Shown piece after piece: positions 8,338 through 17,379 of a stretch of 64,000 bases of DNA. Position 1 is the first letter of the stretch; the number at the start of each line of letters is the position of its first letter. Origin of the DNA: Phycisphaerae bacterium (GTDB lineage Bacteria; Planctomycetota; Phycisphaerae; UBA1845). The translations under genes and the position numbers were made by a program. Where the stretch lies: the NCBI GenBank assembly GCA_029260015.1, contig JAJDEB010000034.1, forward strand, positions 62,001 through 126,000, given 5' to 3'. Below the pieces are notes generated by a model that was given only the letters and a program-made list of their open reading frames with translations, was not told the DNA's origin and did not search any database.

Positions 8338-9042
8338 CTATTGGGCAGCCTTTGTTTGATCGCCTGGAGACCAACTGGTTTCGCCCGATTCCCAAACTTC
8401 GCGTTTCCAGATGGGAACTTCGCGCTTCAATTCGTCGATCAGCCAGCGGCAGGCTTGGAAGGATTCATCGCGATGACCGCTGGCCACTCCGATCACCACG
8501 GACGATTCACCGATGCCCACGGTGCCAACCCTATGACACAACGCGATCGAGCAGATGCTCCAGCGCTGCCGAGCCACCACCGCAAGTTTTTGCATTTGGG
8601 CGATGGCCATCGATTCGTGGGCTTCATAATCGAGATGCTTGAGCTGGCCATGAGTGTCGTTTGGTTCGGTCCGCGTTTTGCCAACGAAAACACACACGCC
8701 GCCACCGTCACCCGTTGACGTTGACGCAAGATGTGCATAGCAGTGCGCGATGTTCAGCGGATCGGGTGTCAAGACGATCAAATCGGTGTCGGCCATTCCG
8801 CCTGAAACCGGGGGAATGACTGCCACCTGATTGCCTTCGACGAGAATATGATCACCCGTGACAAAAGCATCGTCAATCGCAAATCGCACCGAATCGAGAC
8901 CGGCGCGCCATTTTGGAAATTGCTCTGCCAGTTTAGACGCGAGTTCCTTAACCGTCGCCCCTTCGGGCAATTCGATGGGCAACGTCTCGCTCCCGACCAT
9001 GTCGCGGGCAGGTCCGAACAGATTGAGATGGATCGTTTGCAT
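8338..9042 (-). CDS. moaDE: Molybdopterin synthase, MoaD-MoaE fusion
   Basis: This 234-residue protein joins both subunits of MPT synthase, which puts the dithiolene sulfurs on precursor Z. Residues 1-82 are MoaD and end in 'IPPVSGG', exactly where free MoaD ends in the Gly-Gly that becomes a thiocarboxylate. Met83 follows directly, and residues 83-234 are a complete MoaE ('FVGKTRTEPND', 'HLDYEAHESMA', 'CHRVGTVGIGE', 'PIWKREVWESGE'). Because the Gly-Gly is internal, the protein must be cleaved, or MoaE must be made separately, for the MoaD tail to be activated. The mycobacterial MoaX is a fusion of this kind. The ATG at 9042 is preferred to an upstream TTG. Confidence 0.93.
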   Translation of the reverse strand: MQTIHLNLFGPARDMVGSETLPIELPEGATVKELASKLAEQFPKWRAGLDSVRFAIDDAFVTGDHILVEGNQVAVIPPVSGGMADTDLIVLTPDPLNIAHCYAHLASTSTGDGGGVCVFVGKTRTEPNDTHGQLKHLDYEAHESMAIAQMQKLAVVARQRWSICSIALCHRVGTVGIGESSVVIGVASGHRDESFQACRWLIDELKREVPIWKREVWESGETSWSPGDQTKAAQ

Positions 9043-9078
9043 GTCAGCCAAGACCAAAAATGATGCCGAGAAAAAAAA

Positions 9079-9579
9079 TTATCTAAGAAAACCTTTGCCA
9101 AGCAAGCGCCGCAGCGATGCCAACTGGCCCGCGTGGAATGCTTCATGGCGAACCATGTGGCTGATGGCGCCGGCCTTGGTGTCGTAGTGCGGATGCTTGC
9201 CACCGTTCTTGCCAAATGCCGGGTCGCCTAGGATTGCAATATCGATTCCGAGAATTGCTTCTTCCACGTTGGCCTGCATTTCTTTCATCTTTGAGATGAT
9301 GGCATCGGGTGTCGGCCAATCATATTCGGTTGCTGATTTGATGGGCGCACCGATCGGGAAATGCACCGAGAATTCCGATTCCAAAACGCTCGTATCGAGG
9401 CAGCGATTAAACAGCAGAGTATCCTGAGCCGATGCCAAATGCCCGCATAGCCACAACGCGTGGGCCATTCCGGGTGTGGGTTGAAATGTCCAGTCATCGC
9501 CGGATAGGTCCGCGACAAGCATGTCGGTCCATTCGCGGGTGCGGTGGACCTGATCGCATAGTAGCTCTGGAATCGTCAT
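9079..9579 (-). CDS. DinB-superfamily protein
   Basis: A 166-residue four-helix protein of the DinB/YfiT-like fold. Three histidines that usually hold a divalent metal are visible: His in 'LCGHLASAQD' and two in 'MVRHEAFHAGQLASLRRLLG' (read as two overlapping pieces). Members act as thiol-dependent S-transferases or hydrolases, but no substrate can be assigned. The start is the ATG with GGAGAC just upstream; the longer frame from 9636 would run into the preceding transporter. It sits 25 bp after that gene on the same strand. Confidence 0.75.
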   Translation of the reverse strand: MTIPELLCDQVHRTREWTDMLVADLSGDDWTFQPTPGMAHALWLCGHLASAQDTLLFNRCLDTSVLESEFSVHFPIGAPIKSATEYDWPTPDAIISKMKEMQANVEEAILGIDIAILGDPAFGKNGGKHPHYDTKAGAISHMVRHEAFHAGQLASLRRLLGKGFLR

Positions 9580-9604
9580 GGTTGGGTCTCCGTCCATAGT
9601 GCCA

Positions 9605-11023
9605 CTAAAGCACAATGAGTACATACGCCACTGCAAGCGTCAAATGCAGCAGCGCGAAAGGAATCGCCGCTTTGACGAACCCGCCAAAACTCAGCGGGAT
9701 TTCACTGCGATGAATGACCGTCATCGCGACGAGCGTCGATGCCGATCCGATCGGCGTGAGGTTGCCGCCAAGGTTCGCACCGAACACCACCGCCCACCAT
9801 ACCGATGAACTGGCTGGGAATGCAGGGTCATGGTTACCTAGAATTTGCGCCAGAACCGCAGACAGCGGAATGTTGTCCGTCACACTACTCGCAAGCGCAG
9901 ATGACACGAGCAGGCTGCCAGTTCCCAGAGTGTCGCCCATGTCCAACAGCGCTCCGAGCGCCTTGCCGACTGCATCGAGAACCAGGGCGTGTTCCATGAC
10001 GTTGATGACCACGAACAAACTCGCAAAAAATCCGAGAAGGTCCCAATCCAGCGCCGCGTAGAATTTATTGACCTCATTCTTAAACGCGATGAGCATGATG
10101 ACCGCGAACGACATTGCCACGAAACCCATCCCCAGGTCTTTGACGTAAGGCAATATGGATGTCGTCGAAAGCGCCGCGATCAATAGCACAAACGCTACCG
10201 CCGACGTGATGAAAAATCGCTTCGATGGAATGCCTTCATTTTCATCGAATGATGACACCCGGTCGGCTGCCTCTTTTTTGGCGCCTTCAGTATCCAGTCG
10301 CTTGACGCCAAATCGTGAGCGGGCGAGCCACAACGTCGCAATCGTAGCGACCACGACGAAAGGTGCAGCTTTGAGGAAGAAAGTAGCAAACGATATTCCG
10401 GCTCTGTTTCCGATGATGATGTTGGGCACGGAACTGATGAGCGTTAATAAACCGCCAATATTGGTGAGCAATCCCTCGGTGATGAGGAACCCGAGCAGTT
10501 TATCGCTGCGTCCGAGCTTCTTAAGCGACACCGTGGTCAGCGACCCGATGATGATCATCGCGGTTACGTTGTTGAGAACGGCTGAGAAAACTACCGTCAA
10601 GATGCCATAGTAAATCAGCAGCTTGAGCGGATCGCCGCCGGATGCCTTGGTCAGCTTGATGGCGATCCAACTGAAGATGCCCGACTTGCTGGTGACATCA
10701 ACAAACAGCGACGCCCCCATGATGATCGCGATGACTTCCCAATCGATCGCCGGAATGTAAACAGGCAGGCGAATGGTGTGCTCGCCGATTTTCGCGATCG
10801 ACTCTTTCGGCAGAATCCCCGTGATTTCACCCAAAAGCAGGCACACAATCGCGAAGATGCCGGTGATCAGCGATTTTTTGGCATGGAGTTTTTCTTCGAA
10901 CGCCAGGCACGCGACCATCGCCAGCAGCAGCCCACCAAACACCATCGTGATACTGCTCGACACATGCGGTTCGGCATGGGTGTCGGCTGATGCCAGCAAG
11001 ATGGTTTGAAGGTTCTGGATCAT
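9605..11023 (-). CDS. NhaD/ArsB-superfamily ion transporter
   Basis: A 472-residue membrane protein with about 11-12 predicted helices, of the ion transporter superfamily that includes NhaD Na+/H+ antiporters, ArsB and the P protein. The region 'ASLFVDVTSKSGIFSWIAI', the helix pair around 'AVLNNVTAMIIIGSLT' and 'TNIGGLLTLISSVPNIIIG' and the second repeat 'SSVTDNIPLSAVLAQILG' with 'GANLGGNLTPIGSASTLVA' show the two inverted halves of this fold. The N-terminus holds a short His-containing segment before the first helix. A universal stress protein gene lies 22 bp upstream and is probably co-transcribed. Na+/H+ antiport is the best guess; arsenite or anion transport cannot be excluded. Confidence 0.75.
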   Translation of the reverse strand: MIQNLQTILLASADTHAEPHVSSSITMVFGGLLLAMVACLAFEEKLHAKKSLITGIFAIVCLLLGEITGILPKESIAKIGEHTIRLPVYIPAIDWEVIAIIMGASLFVDVTSKSGIFSWIAIKLTKASGGDPLKLLIYYGILTVVFSAVLNNVTAMIIIGSLTTVSLKKLGRSDKLLGFLITEGLLTNIGGLLTLISSVPNIIIGNRAGISFATFFLKAAPFVVVATIATLWLARSRFGVKRLDTEGAKKEAADRVSSFDENEGIPSKRFFITSAVAFVLLIAALSTTSILPYVKDLGMGFVAMSFAVIMLIAFKNEVNKFYAALDWDLLGFFASLFVVINVMEHALVLDAVGKALGALLDMGDTLGTGSLLVSSALASSVTDNIPLSAVLAQILGNHDPAFPASSSVWWAVVFGANLGGNLTPIGSASTLVAMTVIHRSEIPLSFGGFVKAAIPFALLHLTLAVAYVLIVL

Positions 11024-11044
11024 GTTTAATTGGGGTCGTGGTGA

Positions 11045-11902
11045 CTAGAGCAAGAGCAACGGTTGATTGCGAAACTCAAGAGCGATGGCATAGGCCATCG
11101 GATGAATGGCCAGGTCTTCAGGATCGTTCGTATTGCACACGAGCAGATCGCCCTCGTGTTCATCGATGAGGCGATGATAGTCGGTCACGCGATGTCCCAG
11201 ACGGACAACGGGATTGATGCGGGCATTGACCGATTCGGTTTGCAGCGCTTCGATACACGATGCGATGTAATCCGTGGGCAGTTGCAAGAGTTTCGCGCGG
11301 ATCTTTTCTCTTGCGACATCCGTATCGATTTCGGGAATCCGTTCAATCATTTCCATGTATTTTTGAAACACACCGTCATCTTCAATGTGACACAAATGCA
11401 CGACGCCGCCCGGTGCGACGAAGCGCACGCCATAGTTGATGCTCTTGGGGTCGTCGAGCAGATGATCGGTCATCACCAACACGTCTTGGGCAACTTCGAG
11501 GGGTTTTGGTTGACCGTCTGCGTTGGGGCTGGGGGTTACCAGCACGGGAATGGTTGTTCCTTGCAGCAGTGTATCAAGATACGTCCCTAAGCTGTGTTCC
11601 AGTTCTTGGCGGTTCAAATGCAAATGTCGATGCGTGACAACCAGATTGGGCGACTTTGAATGAACAGCGGCCAACATCTGTTGAATGTCCGTAAAATCTT
11701 CAGTCCCCAACACCAGAAATTCTTCAGTGTCGATGTTGCTTGCCGCCAAGTATGAGCGCGCTGATTCAACGTACGCATTCGAGGACTCCCTGGCTGTATC
11801 AACCAAGACCGCGACGCGCTCCAGCAGCGGCGGATCGTATTGATAGCGCGCTTTCTCCGCCGATTTAAAAACCGATTCAAATTGGTCAATTCGATCTGAC
11901 AT
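11045..11902 (-). CDS. Tandem-domain universal stress protein
   Basis: A 285-residue soluble protein with two UspA-like halves. The first (about 27-140) runs from 'RVAVLVDTARESSNAYVES' to 'TTIPVLVTPSP'; the second (about 155-285) contains 'DVLVMTDHLLDDPKSINYG' and ends in 'ALEFRNQPLLLL'. A canonical ATP-binding G-x2-G-x9-G-S/T signature is not obvious in either half, so nucleotide binding is doubtful. It is the first gene of a two-gene unit with the NhaD/ArsB-type transporter, and Usp domains often regulate such transporters. That role here is inference from position. Confidence 0.7.
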   Translation of the reverse strand: MSDRIDQFESVFKSAEKARYQYDPPLLERVAVLVDTARESSNAYVESARSYLAASNIDTEEFLVLGTEDFTDIQQMLAAVHSKSPNLVVTHRHLHLNRQELEHSLGTYLDTLLQGTTIPVLVTPSPNADGQPKPLEVAQDVLVMTDHLLDDPKSINYGVRFVAPGGVVHLCHIEDDGVFQKYMEMIERIPEIDTDVAREKIRAKLLQLPTDYIASCIEALQTESVNARINPVVRLGHRVTDYHRLIDEHEGDLLVCNTNDPEDLAIHPMAYAIALEFRNQPLLLL

Positions 11903-11941
11903 GGAATTGGGTGTTGTGGCCCCCGGACTCGAGTTTTTAGC

Positions 11942-12796
11942 CTATTCGATTGTCAACGTCGGCGCGCCTGCCGATTTTTCGTTGATCGCTTCGACTTCTT
12001 TCTTGAACGTTCCAATCAAAACGTCGAGGGCTGCAGTGACCTTGTCCTGCGATCCGACGAAGTTGTCTTCGAGTTGTCCGGAATCCGCAGACGATCGCAC
12101 CGAAGCATTAAGCGGAATTGCCCCTAAGAACGGCACGTTTAGACTGGCTGCCGCTTCTTCCGCTCCACCATTGTCGAAGATTTCGTCGCGGTTACCGCAC
12201 TTGGGACAAAGGTAGTAGCTCATGTTTTCAACGATGCCAAGGACCGGCACGTTCAGCGTCTGGTACATCTTCAGCGCCCGCCGGGCGTCCTGCAACGCCA
12301 GATCCTGCGGTGTGCATACGACCACGGCACCGGTCATCGGGATTGACTGCGCGAGCGTCAGCGCAATGTCCCCGGTTCCCGGTGGCAGATCAACGATCAG
12401 GTAATCCAACTCGCCCCAATCGACCTGCTCTAAGAATTGCTTGAGCAGGCCATGGACCATCGGACCGCGCCAAACGACAGCTTCGTTCGGGTCAATCATG
12501 AATCCGACGCTGATGACTTTGATTCCCTTGGCGTCAACCGGGATCATCAGCTTGCGGGCTTGGTCAACAGCCGGTTGCTGACCGCCCACGCCCATGAGTG
12601 TCGGAACAGACGGTCCGTAGATGTCCGCATCCAGTATCCCGACTTTCGCACCACTGCGCGATAGTCCGATTCCCAATAACCCGGCGAGCGTGCTCTTACC
12701 GACACCACCCTTGCCCGCGCCGACGGCAACTATGTTCTTGACGTTGGCCAATGATGGGACTCTTCCCGGACGTGGGATGGGTTGCGGGTCAGACAT
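11942..12796 (-). CDS. apbC: Mrp/NBP35-family iron-sulfur cluster carrier ATPase
   Basis: A 284-residue P-loop ATPase of the Mrp/ApbC/NBP35 group that holds a [4Fe-4S] cluster and passes it to target proteins. The deviant Walker A is 'GAGKGGVGKST' near residues 26-36. 'DADIYGPSVPTLMG' and 'LIVDLPPGTGD' follow, and the cluster-binding CxxC is in 'YYLCPKCGNRDE'. The N-terminal DUF59 domain of longer Mrp proteins is absent. The start is the ATG at 12796 with AAGGAG about 10 bases upstream; the frame continues further but without support. A candidate promoter lies in the gap shared with the divergent kinase gene. Confidence 0.92.
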   Translation of the reverse strand: MSDPQPIPRPGRVPSLANVKNIVAVGAGKGGVGKSTLAGLLGIGLSRSGAKVGILDADIYGPSVPTLMGVGGQQPAVDQARKLMIPVDAKGIKVISVGFMIDPNEAVVWRGPMVHGLLKQFLEQVDWGELDYLIVDLPPGTGDIALTLAQSIPMTGAVVVCTPQDLALQDARRALKMYQTLNVPVLGIVENMSYYLCPKCGNRDEIFDNGGAEEAAASLNVPFLGAIPLNASVRSSADSGQLEDNFVGSQDKVTAALDVLIGTFKKEVEAINEKSAGAPTLTIE

Positions 12797-12877
12797 GTCG
12801 GCGTTGCTCCTTAACTCGGCGTTCTTCTTCGACTGCGCGATTTGCTGATCTGTGCAATGCTGTTGAAACGTCAACGG

Positions 12878-12906
12878 AATATAGTGGTCTGGTGCGGCGT
12901 GTCCAA
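12878..12906 (-). promoter_or_regulatory. Promoter candidate for the Mrp-family gene
   Basis: On the minus strand TTGGAC (12901-12906) and TATATT (12878-12883) are spaced by 17 bases, about 85 bases upstream of the chosen start. The -10 is good and the -35 only fair. Confidence 0.35.
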
Positions 12907-12915
12907 TCCGCCCAG

Positions 12916-12939
12916 GTTGTCGAACACCGGGTTGTCGAA
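12916..12939. promoter_or_regulatory. Direct repeat GTTGTCGAA in the apbC/kinase gap
   Basis: GTTGTCGAA occurs at 12916-12924 and 12931-12939, 15 bp apart, within the divergent gap and 49 bp before the kinase start. OmpR-class regulators bind short direct repeats, so this could be an autoregulatory site for the response regulator of the same operon. Two copies only, so chance is possible. Confidence 0.3.
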
Positions 12940-12987
12940 TGTCGTGTGAAACAAGCCTGACCGGGGCATCCGTGTTATCATGTCATC

Positions 12988-14613
12988 ATGGCTGATCAGG
13001 ACAAAACCAGACTCACCGCCTGGACGGTTGCGGGAATCGGTGTGGTCACGATCACGCTGGTGCTCGCGGGATTCGGGATGGTGCTCGCCATTCGCCAGAC
13101 CCAGTTGCTCGCGTCGCAGCGTATCAACGATCTTCGGCCTGAAGCCCGCCGCGTTCGGGCGGAGATCAATAAGAAAGTGGCGTCGGAACTTGAGAATGCG
13201 CTGGAAAACATCTCCGTCAACTGGCGGTCCAGCTTGCGACTGCCTCCATTTGGGGCAATGAGCCCGCCCGACTGGGTGGACGAAGTGTACATGTTCGACT
13301 CGAATTCAGTGGTGATTATCTGGCGACGGACCACCAATCGAGCCTGGGAACGTACGCCGAGTCTAACGGATCGGACGAAGAATGACGCCCAAGCCCAGGC
13401 ATCGGTTATGGCTAGGCTTTTTCCACCGCTAATCATGATCCAAGCTGGCTCGGAATCAGACTCGCTTGAATTCATTCAAGACGTTGAGGCTGGAGCACCT
13501 GTCATCATCGCCTACACGACAGACATGCAGGGGGCCAATGGTCCGACGATCGTAGCGGCGCGAATGAATCTGCAAAAATTCGTAACCAACGTGGTGGAAC
13601 CGGCAATTTCGCCCGAGCAATTCTCTTATCAAATCAGCGTGAATCAAGACGATGATTCGGTCGGAAGCCATTGGGTTGAAAACCTGTCGCCTGCAGTTCC
13701 GTTTGTTGAATTGACTCCGAGCAAGCAACTCATTCGCGATCAACACAAACTGGTGCAGCGACAGTCGGGTTACTTCATTGTCGGCACAGTTCTGGTAATG
13801 TCCGCGCTCATTGGTGTGATGTGGGCGATGTGGCGGGTGTTCAATCGAGAATTGGCGCTATCGCGCATGAAACAGTCGTTCGTTGCCGACGTGTCGCACG
13901 AACTGAAAACACCGCTTGCCTTGATTCGCTTGTTCGGCGAAACGCTGCTTTCCGGACGCGTCACCTCTGATGACAAGCGACGGGAATATTACGAAATCAT
14001 CACGCGCGAAAGCAGCCGACTGACGCATCTGATCAACAACATCCTCGACTTCGCCCGAATCGATGCCGGTCGAAAACGCTACACGATGTTCGAGTGCGAT
14101 GTCGCGGCGCTCGTCAAAGAAACATACGAAGCGTATCTGCTGCAACTCGACCACGAACAGTTTGAGCATCAACTCATCATCGCGGAGGAGTTGCCACTGA
14201 TTCAATGCGATCGCGACGCAGTTGCACAGGCTTTGATCAACTTGATCAACAATGCGATGAAGTACTCTGATGGCGATGACCGGTTCCTGGGCATTGACGT
14301 GTCGGTCGAAACGCGGCGCGGTGGCCACGGTGTTTTGATCAGCGTGAGCGACCGGGGAATCGGTATCAAACCAGAGGATCGCAACCATTTGTTCACCGAT
14401 TTCTACCGGGCAAATGATGATCTGGTGCGGGCCCGGCGCGGCGCCGGTCTGGGGCTGGCCCTTGTGAAACACATCGTAGACGCCCATCATGGTATCGTGG
14501 ACGTCGAATCGAGGCTGGTCAAAGGTAGTACTTTCCGTATATTCTTGCCTCAAGCGAGTGCGACAAACCTCATGGAGAACAACGATGCACCGAATTTTGA
14601 TCGCCGAGGATGA
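12988..14613 (+). CDS. Membrane sensor histidine kinase
   Basis: A 541-residue sensor kinase. One helix at about 12-34 and another at 262-283 enclose a ~225-residue extracytoplasmic sensor domain of no family I recognise. The HisKA domain follows, with the phosphoacceptor His304 in 'VSHELKTPLALIR'. The ATPase domain shows the N box 'LINNAMKYS', G1 'DRGIGI' and G2 'RRGAGLGLALV'. No HAMP domain is evident between helix 2 and HisKA. Its end overlaps the start of the response regulator gene by 29 bp, so the pair is coupled. The signal sensed is unknown. Confidence 0.93.
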   Translation: MADQDKTRLTAWTVAGIGVVTITLVLAGFGMVLAIRQTQLLASQRINDLRPEARRVRAEINKKVASELENALENISVNWRSSLRLPPFGAMSPPDWVDEVYMFDSNSVVIIWRRTTNRAWERTPSLTDRTKNDAQAQASVMARLFPPLIMIQAGSESDSLEFIQDVEAGAPVIIAYTTDMQGANGPTIVAARMNLQKFVTNVVEPAISPEQFSYQISVNQDDDSVGSHWVENLSPAVPFVELTPSKQLIRDQHKLVQRQSGYFIVGTVLVMSALIGVMWAMWRVFNRELALSRMKQSFVADVSHELKTPLALIRLFGETLLSGRVTSDDKRREYYEIITRESSRLTHLINNILDFARIDAGRKRYTMFECDVAALVKETYEAYLLQLDHEQFEHQLIIAEELPLIQCDRDAVAQALINLINNAMKYSDGDDRFLGIDVSVETRRGGHGVLISVSDRGIGIKPEDRNHLFTDFYRANDDLVRARRGAGLGLALVKHIVDAHHGIVDVESRLVKGSTFRIFLPQASATNLMENNDAPNFDRRG

Positions 14614-15265
14614 GCCGGATATGGCCATGGGATTGCGCGACAATCTCCAGTTCGAGGGCTATGAGGTCATTGTTGCCTCCGACGGTGAGGAAGCGCTTGA
14701 GAAAGCCAACTCCGAACGTCCCGATTTAATCCTTCTTGATGTGATGATGCCCAAGCGTGACGGTTTGGAAGTCTGCAAGATGGTGCGCGATGCCGGGTTC
14801 ACTGTTCCGATACTCATGCTGACGGCTAAGAGTCAGGAAATTGATGTGGTTCGAGGCTTGGAAGTCGGTGCGGACGATTACATCACCAAACCGTTTAGCG
14901 TTCGCGAAGTGTTGGCCCGCATCAAAGCCGCCCTTCGCCGCAGCGGTTCGTCAACGTCTGTCGCCAAGATCGTGAAAATCGGGATTGCCGATGTGGACCT
15001 TGTCAAAGGCAAAGTCGTCAAGGGCGAGGAAACTTTCAACCTGGGTCACTTTGAAATCGAAATCCTCAAAATGCTCATCGAACATGCCGAACAACCGGTG
15101 GAGCGCAACAACTTGCTTGATGTGATCTGGGGGCTTTCGGCGTTTCCAGCCAACCGTACGGTGGACAATCACATTGTCAGCCTGCGTCGGAAAATCGAGA
15201 AAGACGCCAAGCATCCTCAGCACATTATCACCGTGCATAGCGTCGGTTATAAATTTATCCCATAG
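14585..15265 (+). CDS. OmpR/PhoB-family response regulator
   Basis: A 226-residue two-domain regulator. The receiver has the acidic pair in 'IAEDEPD', the phosphorylation site Asp52 in 'LLDVMMP', the Thr in 'LMLTAKS' and the Lys in 'YITKPF'. The C-terminal winged helix carries 'LGHFEIEILKMLIEHA' and ends 'NHIVSLRRKIEKD...ITVHSVGYKFIP' (read in two pieces), typical of OmpR-type DNA binding. GGAGAAC lies 4 bases before the ATG, inside the kinase gene. The gene ends just before repeat copy B. Confidence 0.95.
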   Translation: MHRILIAEDEPDMAMGLRDNLQFEGYEVIVASDGEEALEKANSERPDLILLDVMMPKRDGLEVCKMVRDAGFTVPILMLTAKSQEIDVVRGLEVGADDYITKPFSVREVLARIKAALRRSGSSTSVAKIVKIGIADVDLVKGKVVKGEETFNLGHFEIEILKMLIEHAEQPVERNNLLDVIWGLSAFPANRTVDNHIVSLRRKIEKDAKHPQHIITVHSVGYKFIP

Positions 15266-15268
15266 CGC

Positions 15269-15395
15269 TAGTGGTTCGTCACTCCCGCGCATGCAGGAGT
15301 CCAGAACAAGCAATGTGTAGCACGGCGCTTGGATTCCCGCTTTCGCGGGAATGACAGTGGAGCGCAACCCGCAAGATGGCGCGTAAGCTTACACT
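15269..15395 (-). repeat. Palindromic TA-bounded interspersed element, copy B
   Basis: An inverted copy of the element at 684-813. It starts TAGTGG three bases after the response-regulator stop and ends ...ACACT, so the right end is slightly degraded. The two GC-rich hairpin units are present, one with a mismatch (CTCCCGCgcatGCAGGAG). Again it lies between the 3' ends of two convergent genes. Confidence 0.85.
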
Positions 15396-15412
15396 GGTTG
15401 TTGCCGATCGCG

Positions 15413-17209
15413 CTACTGCGCAATTTTGACGATCGGCCAAACCAGCGGAATGATGATCATGGCAACGACCATGACCAGCAAGTTCATCGGAATACCCACC
15501 TTTAGAAAATCCGGAAACCGGTATCCACCGGGTCCGTAGACCATCAGATTCGTTTGATACCCGACTGGTGTCGCAAAGCTCGCAGACGCCGCGATGGCGA
15601 TGGCGATTACGAATGGTTCTGCGCCGACGCCCAACTCCTGTGCCGAAACCATGGCGATCGGAAACATCAACGCGGCGGCTCCGATGTGCGAAATCAATTC
15701 GGTCAGAATGTTCGTGATCACATAAATCCCAATGAGTACGCCAAAAGGCCCACCAACGCTGCCACTGATACGATCAATCGTGCCCGCAAGCATGGCGTCC
15801 AATCCGGATTCTCGAATCGCCTGGGCAAACCCCAGCGCCGTCGCGATGACAACGAGAACCTGCCAGTCGACCGCCCGGCGTGCCACACCCACCGATACGC
15901 AGCGAAACAGAACCATCAATGCCCCTGCGATCAGTGCGGAGACCGCCGTAGACATCGAATTCCACGCCAATAATCCAATGAGCAGCAACAGGATTCCCAT
16001 CGCGACCCACGCCCGCTCGTGGCGGACCAATCCGCTGTCGCGCACTTCCGAGACAAGGTAGAAATCGCTGCTGCCGCGAAAGGTTCGTTCAAAATGGCGC
16101 CCGGCTTGCAACAACAACGTGTCGCCGGGATGCAAGATGACGTCACCGATTTTTTCTTCGATTCGTTCTCCATGACGATGTACCGCGACGACAACCGCAT
16201 CGTAGCGCGTGCGAAAGTTTGAGTGCCGGACGGTGCGACCCAGTTCAGGAAATGATGAACTGACGACGGCTTCGCATAGCCTTCGGGAACCGCGACTTTC
16301 ATCGGAAACGTCGTAGTGTGATTCGACACCGGGAACGAGTCCGGGAATGCGTTGCAGGTCGACGATGGTGCTGACCAGACCGGTGAAGACGAGACGGTCC
16401 CCCTCTTGCAACATGTCCGAAGGTGACACGGGTGTGATGACGTCGCCCTTGCGATCGATCTCGATGAGAAACAGTCCGGGAAGATGACGCAGTCCGGCAT
16501 CCTGCACGCTCTTACCAATCAGCGAGCAGTTCGGTTCGATGAGCATTTCAACGATGTACTCACGCTGCGCCGCACCGAACTGATCCAACAATTCCCTGCG
16601 CTCGGGCAATAGGCGAACCCCGACCGTCAACATGAACGCGATTCCCACGACGGCTGCGGGTACGCCAACCCAACTGAGTTCGAATAATGTGAGCGGTTTG
16701 AGGTATCCGGTTTCTCGAACCATGCCGTCGATGACGAGGTTCGTACTCGTACCGATGAGTGTGCACATGCCGCCGAGAATCGTGGCGTAGGAGAGCGGAA
16801 TCAAAAGCTTCGACGCGGGGATCTGTCGTTTGCGACACCAACTGAGAACTTCGGGCATCAACATCGCGACGATGGGTGTGTTGTTGAGAAACGCAGAGAC
16901 GCCTGCCGACGAAACCATCATCCGACTCAGCGCTGCGCGTATGCCGGTCCCCACTCCCAAGAGTCTTGAAACCAAGACATGCAGCGCGCCCGTTTCGCGC
17001 AGACCAGCCGCCACGACAAACATCGCCCCCACGGTGACCAGCCCATGATTGCTCAGGCCATGAAACGCCTGCTCCGGAGTGATGACGCCGGCTGCTACCA
17101 CCGTCACCAGTCCGCCGGTAAACGCGGCATCGGGTGGCAGCCAGCTCTTCACCAAAGCGATCAGCATCAGCACCAATACACCGAGGGTCAAAATTGCTTC
17201 CCAGGACAT
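15413..17209 (-). CDS. SLC13-type anion transporter with two RCK_C domains
   Basis: A 598-residue membrane protein of the DASS/SLC13 superfamily. Two blocks of helices (about 1-180 and 380-598) flank a soluble middle with two TrkA-C/RCK_C-like domains ('NCSLIGKSVQDAGLRHLPG' and 'SSFPELGRTVRHSNFRTRY'). The hairpin motifs 'NNTPIVAMLMP' and 'GTSTNLVIDGMV' match the substrate/sodium sites of this fold, and 'ATPVGYQTNLMVYGPGGY' is the second-half equivalent. Bacterial relatives move sulfate, dicarboxylates or similar anions; the substrate here is unknown. The start was placed at ATG 17209 because the upstream extension looks non-membrane and unlike the family. It is convergent with the two-component operon across repeat B. 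Confidence 0.85.
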   Translation of the reverse strand: MSWEAILTLGVLVLMLIALVKSWLPPDAAFTGGLVTVVAAGVITPEQAFHGLSNHGLVTVGAMFVVAAGLRETGALHVLVSRLLGVGTGIRAALSRMMVSSAGVSAFLNNTPIVAMLMPEVLSWCRKRQIPASKLLIPLSYATILGGMCTLIGTSTNLVIDGMVRETGYLKPLTLFELSWVGVPAAVVGIAFMLTVGVRLLPERRELLDQFGAAQREYIVEMLIEPNCSLIGKSVQDAGLRHLPGLFLIEIDRKGDVITPVSPSDMLQEGDRLVFTGLVSTIVDLQRIPGLVPGVESHYDVSDESRGSRRLCEAVVSSSFPELGRTVRHSNFRTRYDAVVVAVHRHGERIEEKIGDVILHPGDTLLLQAGRHFERTFRGSSDFYLVSEVRDSGLVRHERAWVAMGILLLLIGLLAWNSMSTAVSALIAGALMVLFRCVSVGVARRAVDWQVLVVIATALGFAQAIRESGLDAMLAGTIDRISGSVGGPFGVLIGIYVITNILTELISHIGAAALMFPIAMVSAQELGVGAEPFVIAIAIAASASFATPVGYQTNLMVYGPGGYRFPDFLKVGIPMNLLVMVVAMIIIPLVWPIVKIAQ

Positions 17210-17379
17210 TTGTAACCCGTCACTTTCTTTCGCGGTTGACTTCGCTTCGTTCAAATCGGATAGGCAAAATCGCATCTTTGGCATCGACCATTCGCGGTCC
17301 AATCCATAAGACCTTCAGACCGCTGTCACCGGCATCGCTGCGATGTTTCCTGCTGAGAGGGTCTGATTCCTGATGGGGT

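Noticed and set aside
7752..8642. 296-codon open frame antisense to nth and moaDE
   Set aside because: It spans two well-supported genes on the other strand and shows no domain.
13858..14643. 261-codon open frame antisense to the histidine kinase gene
   Set aside because: It mirrors the kinase coding sequence, has no family resemblance, and the sense strand carries complete HisKA and ATPase motifs.
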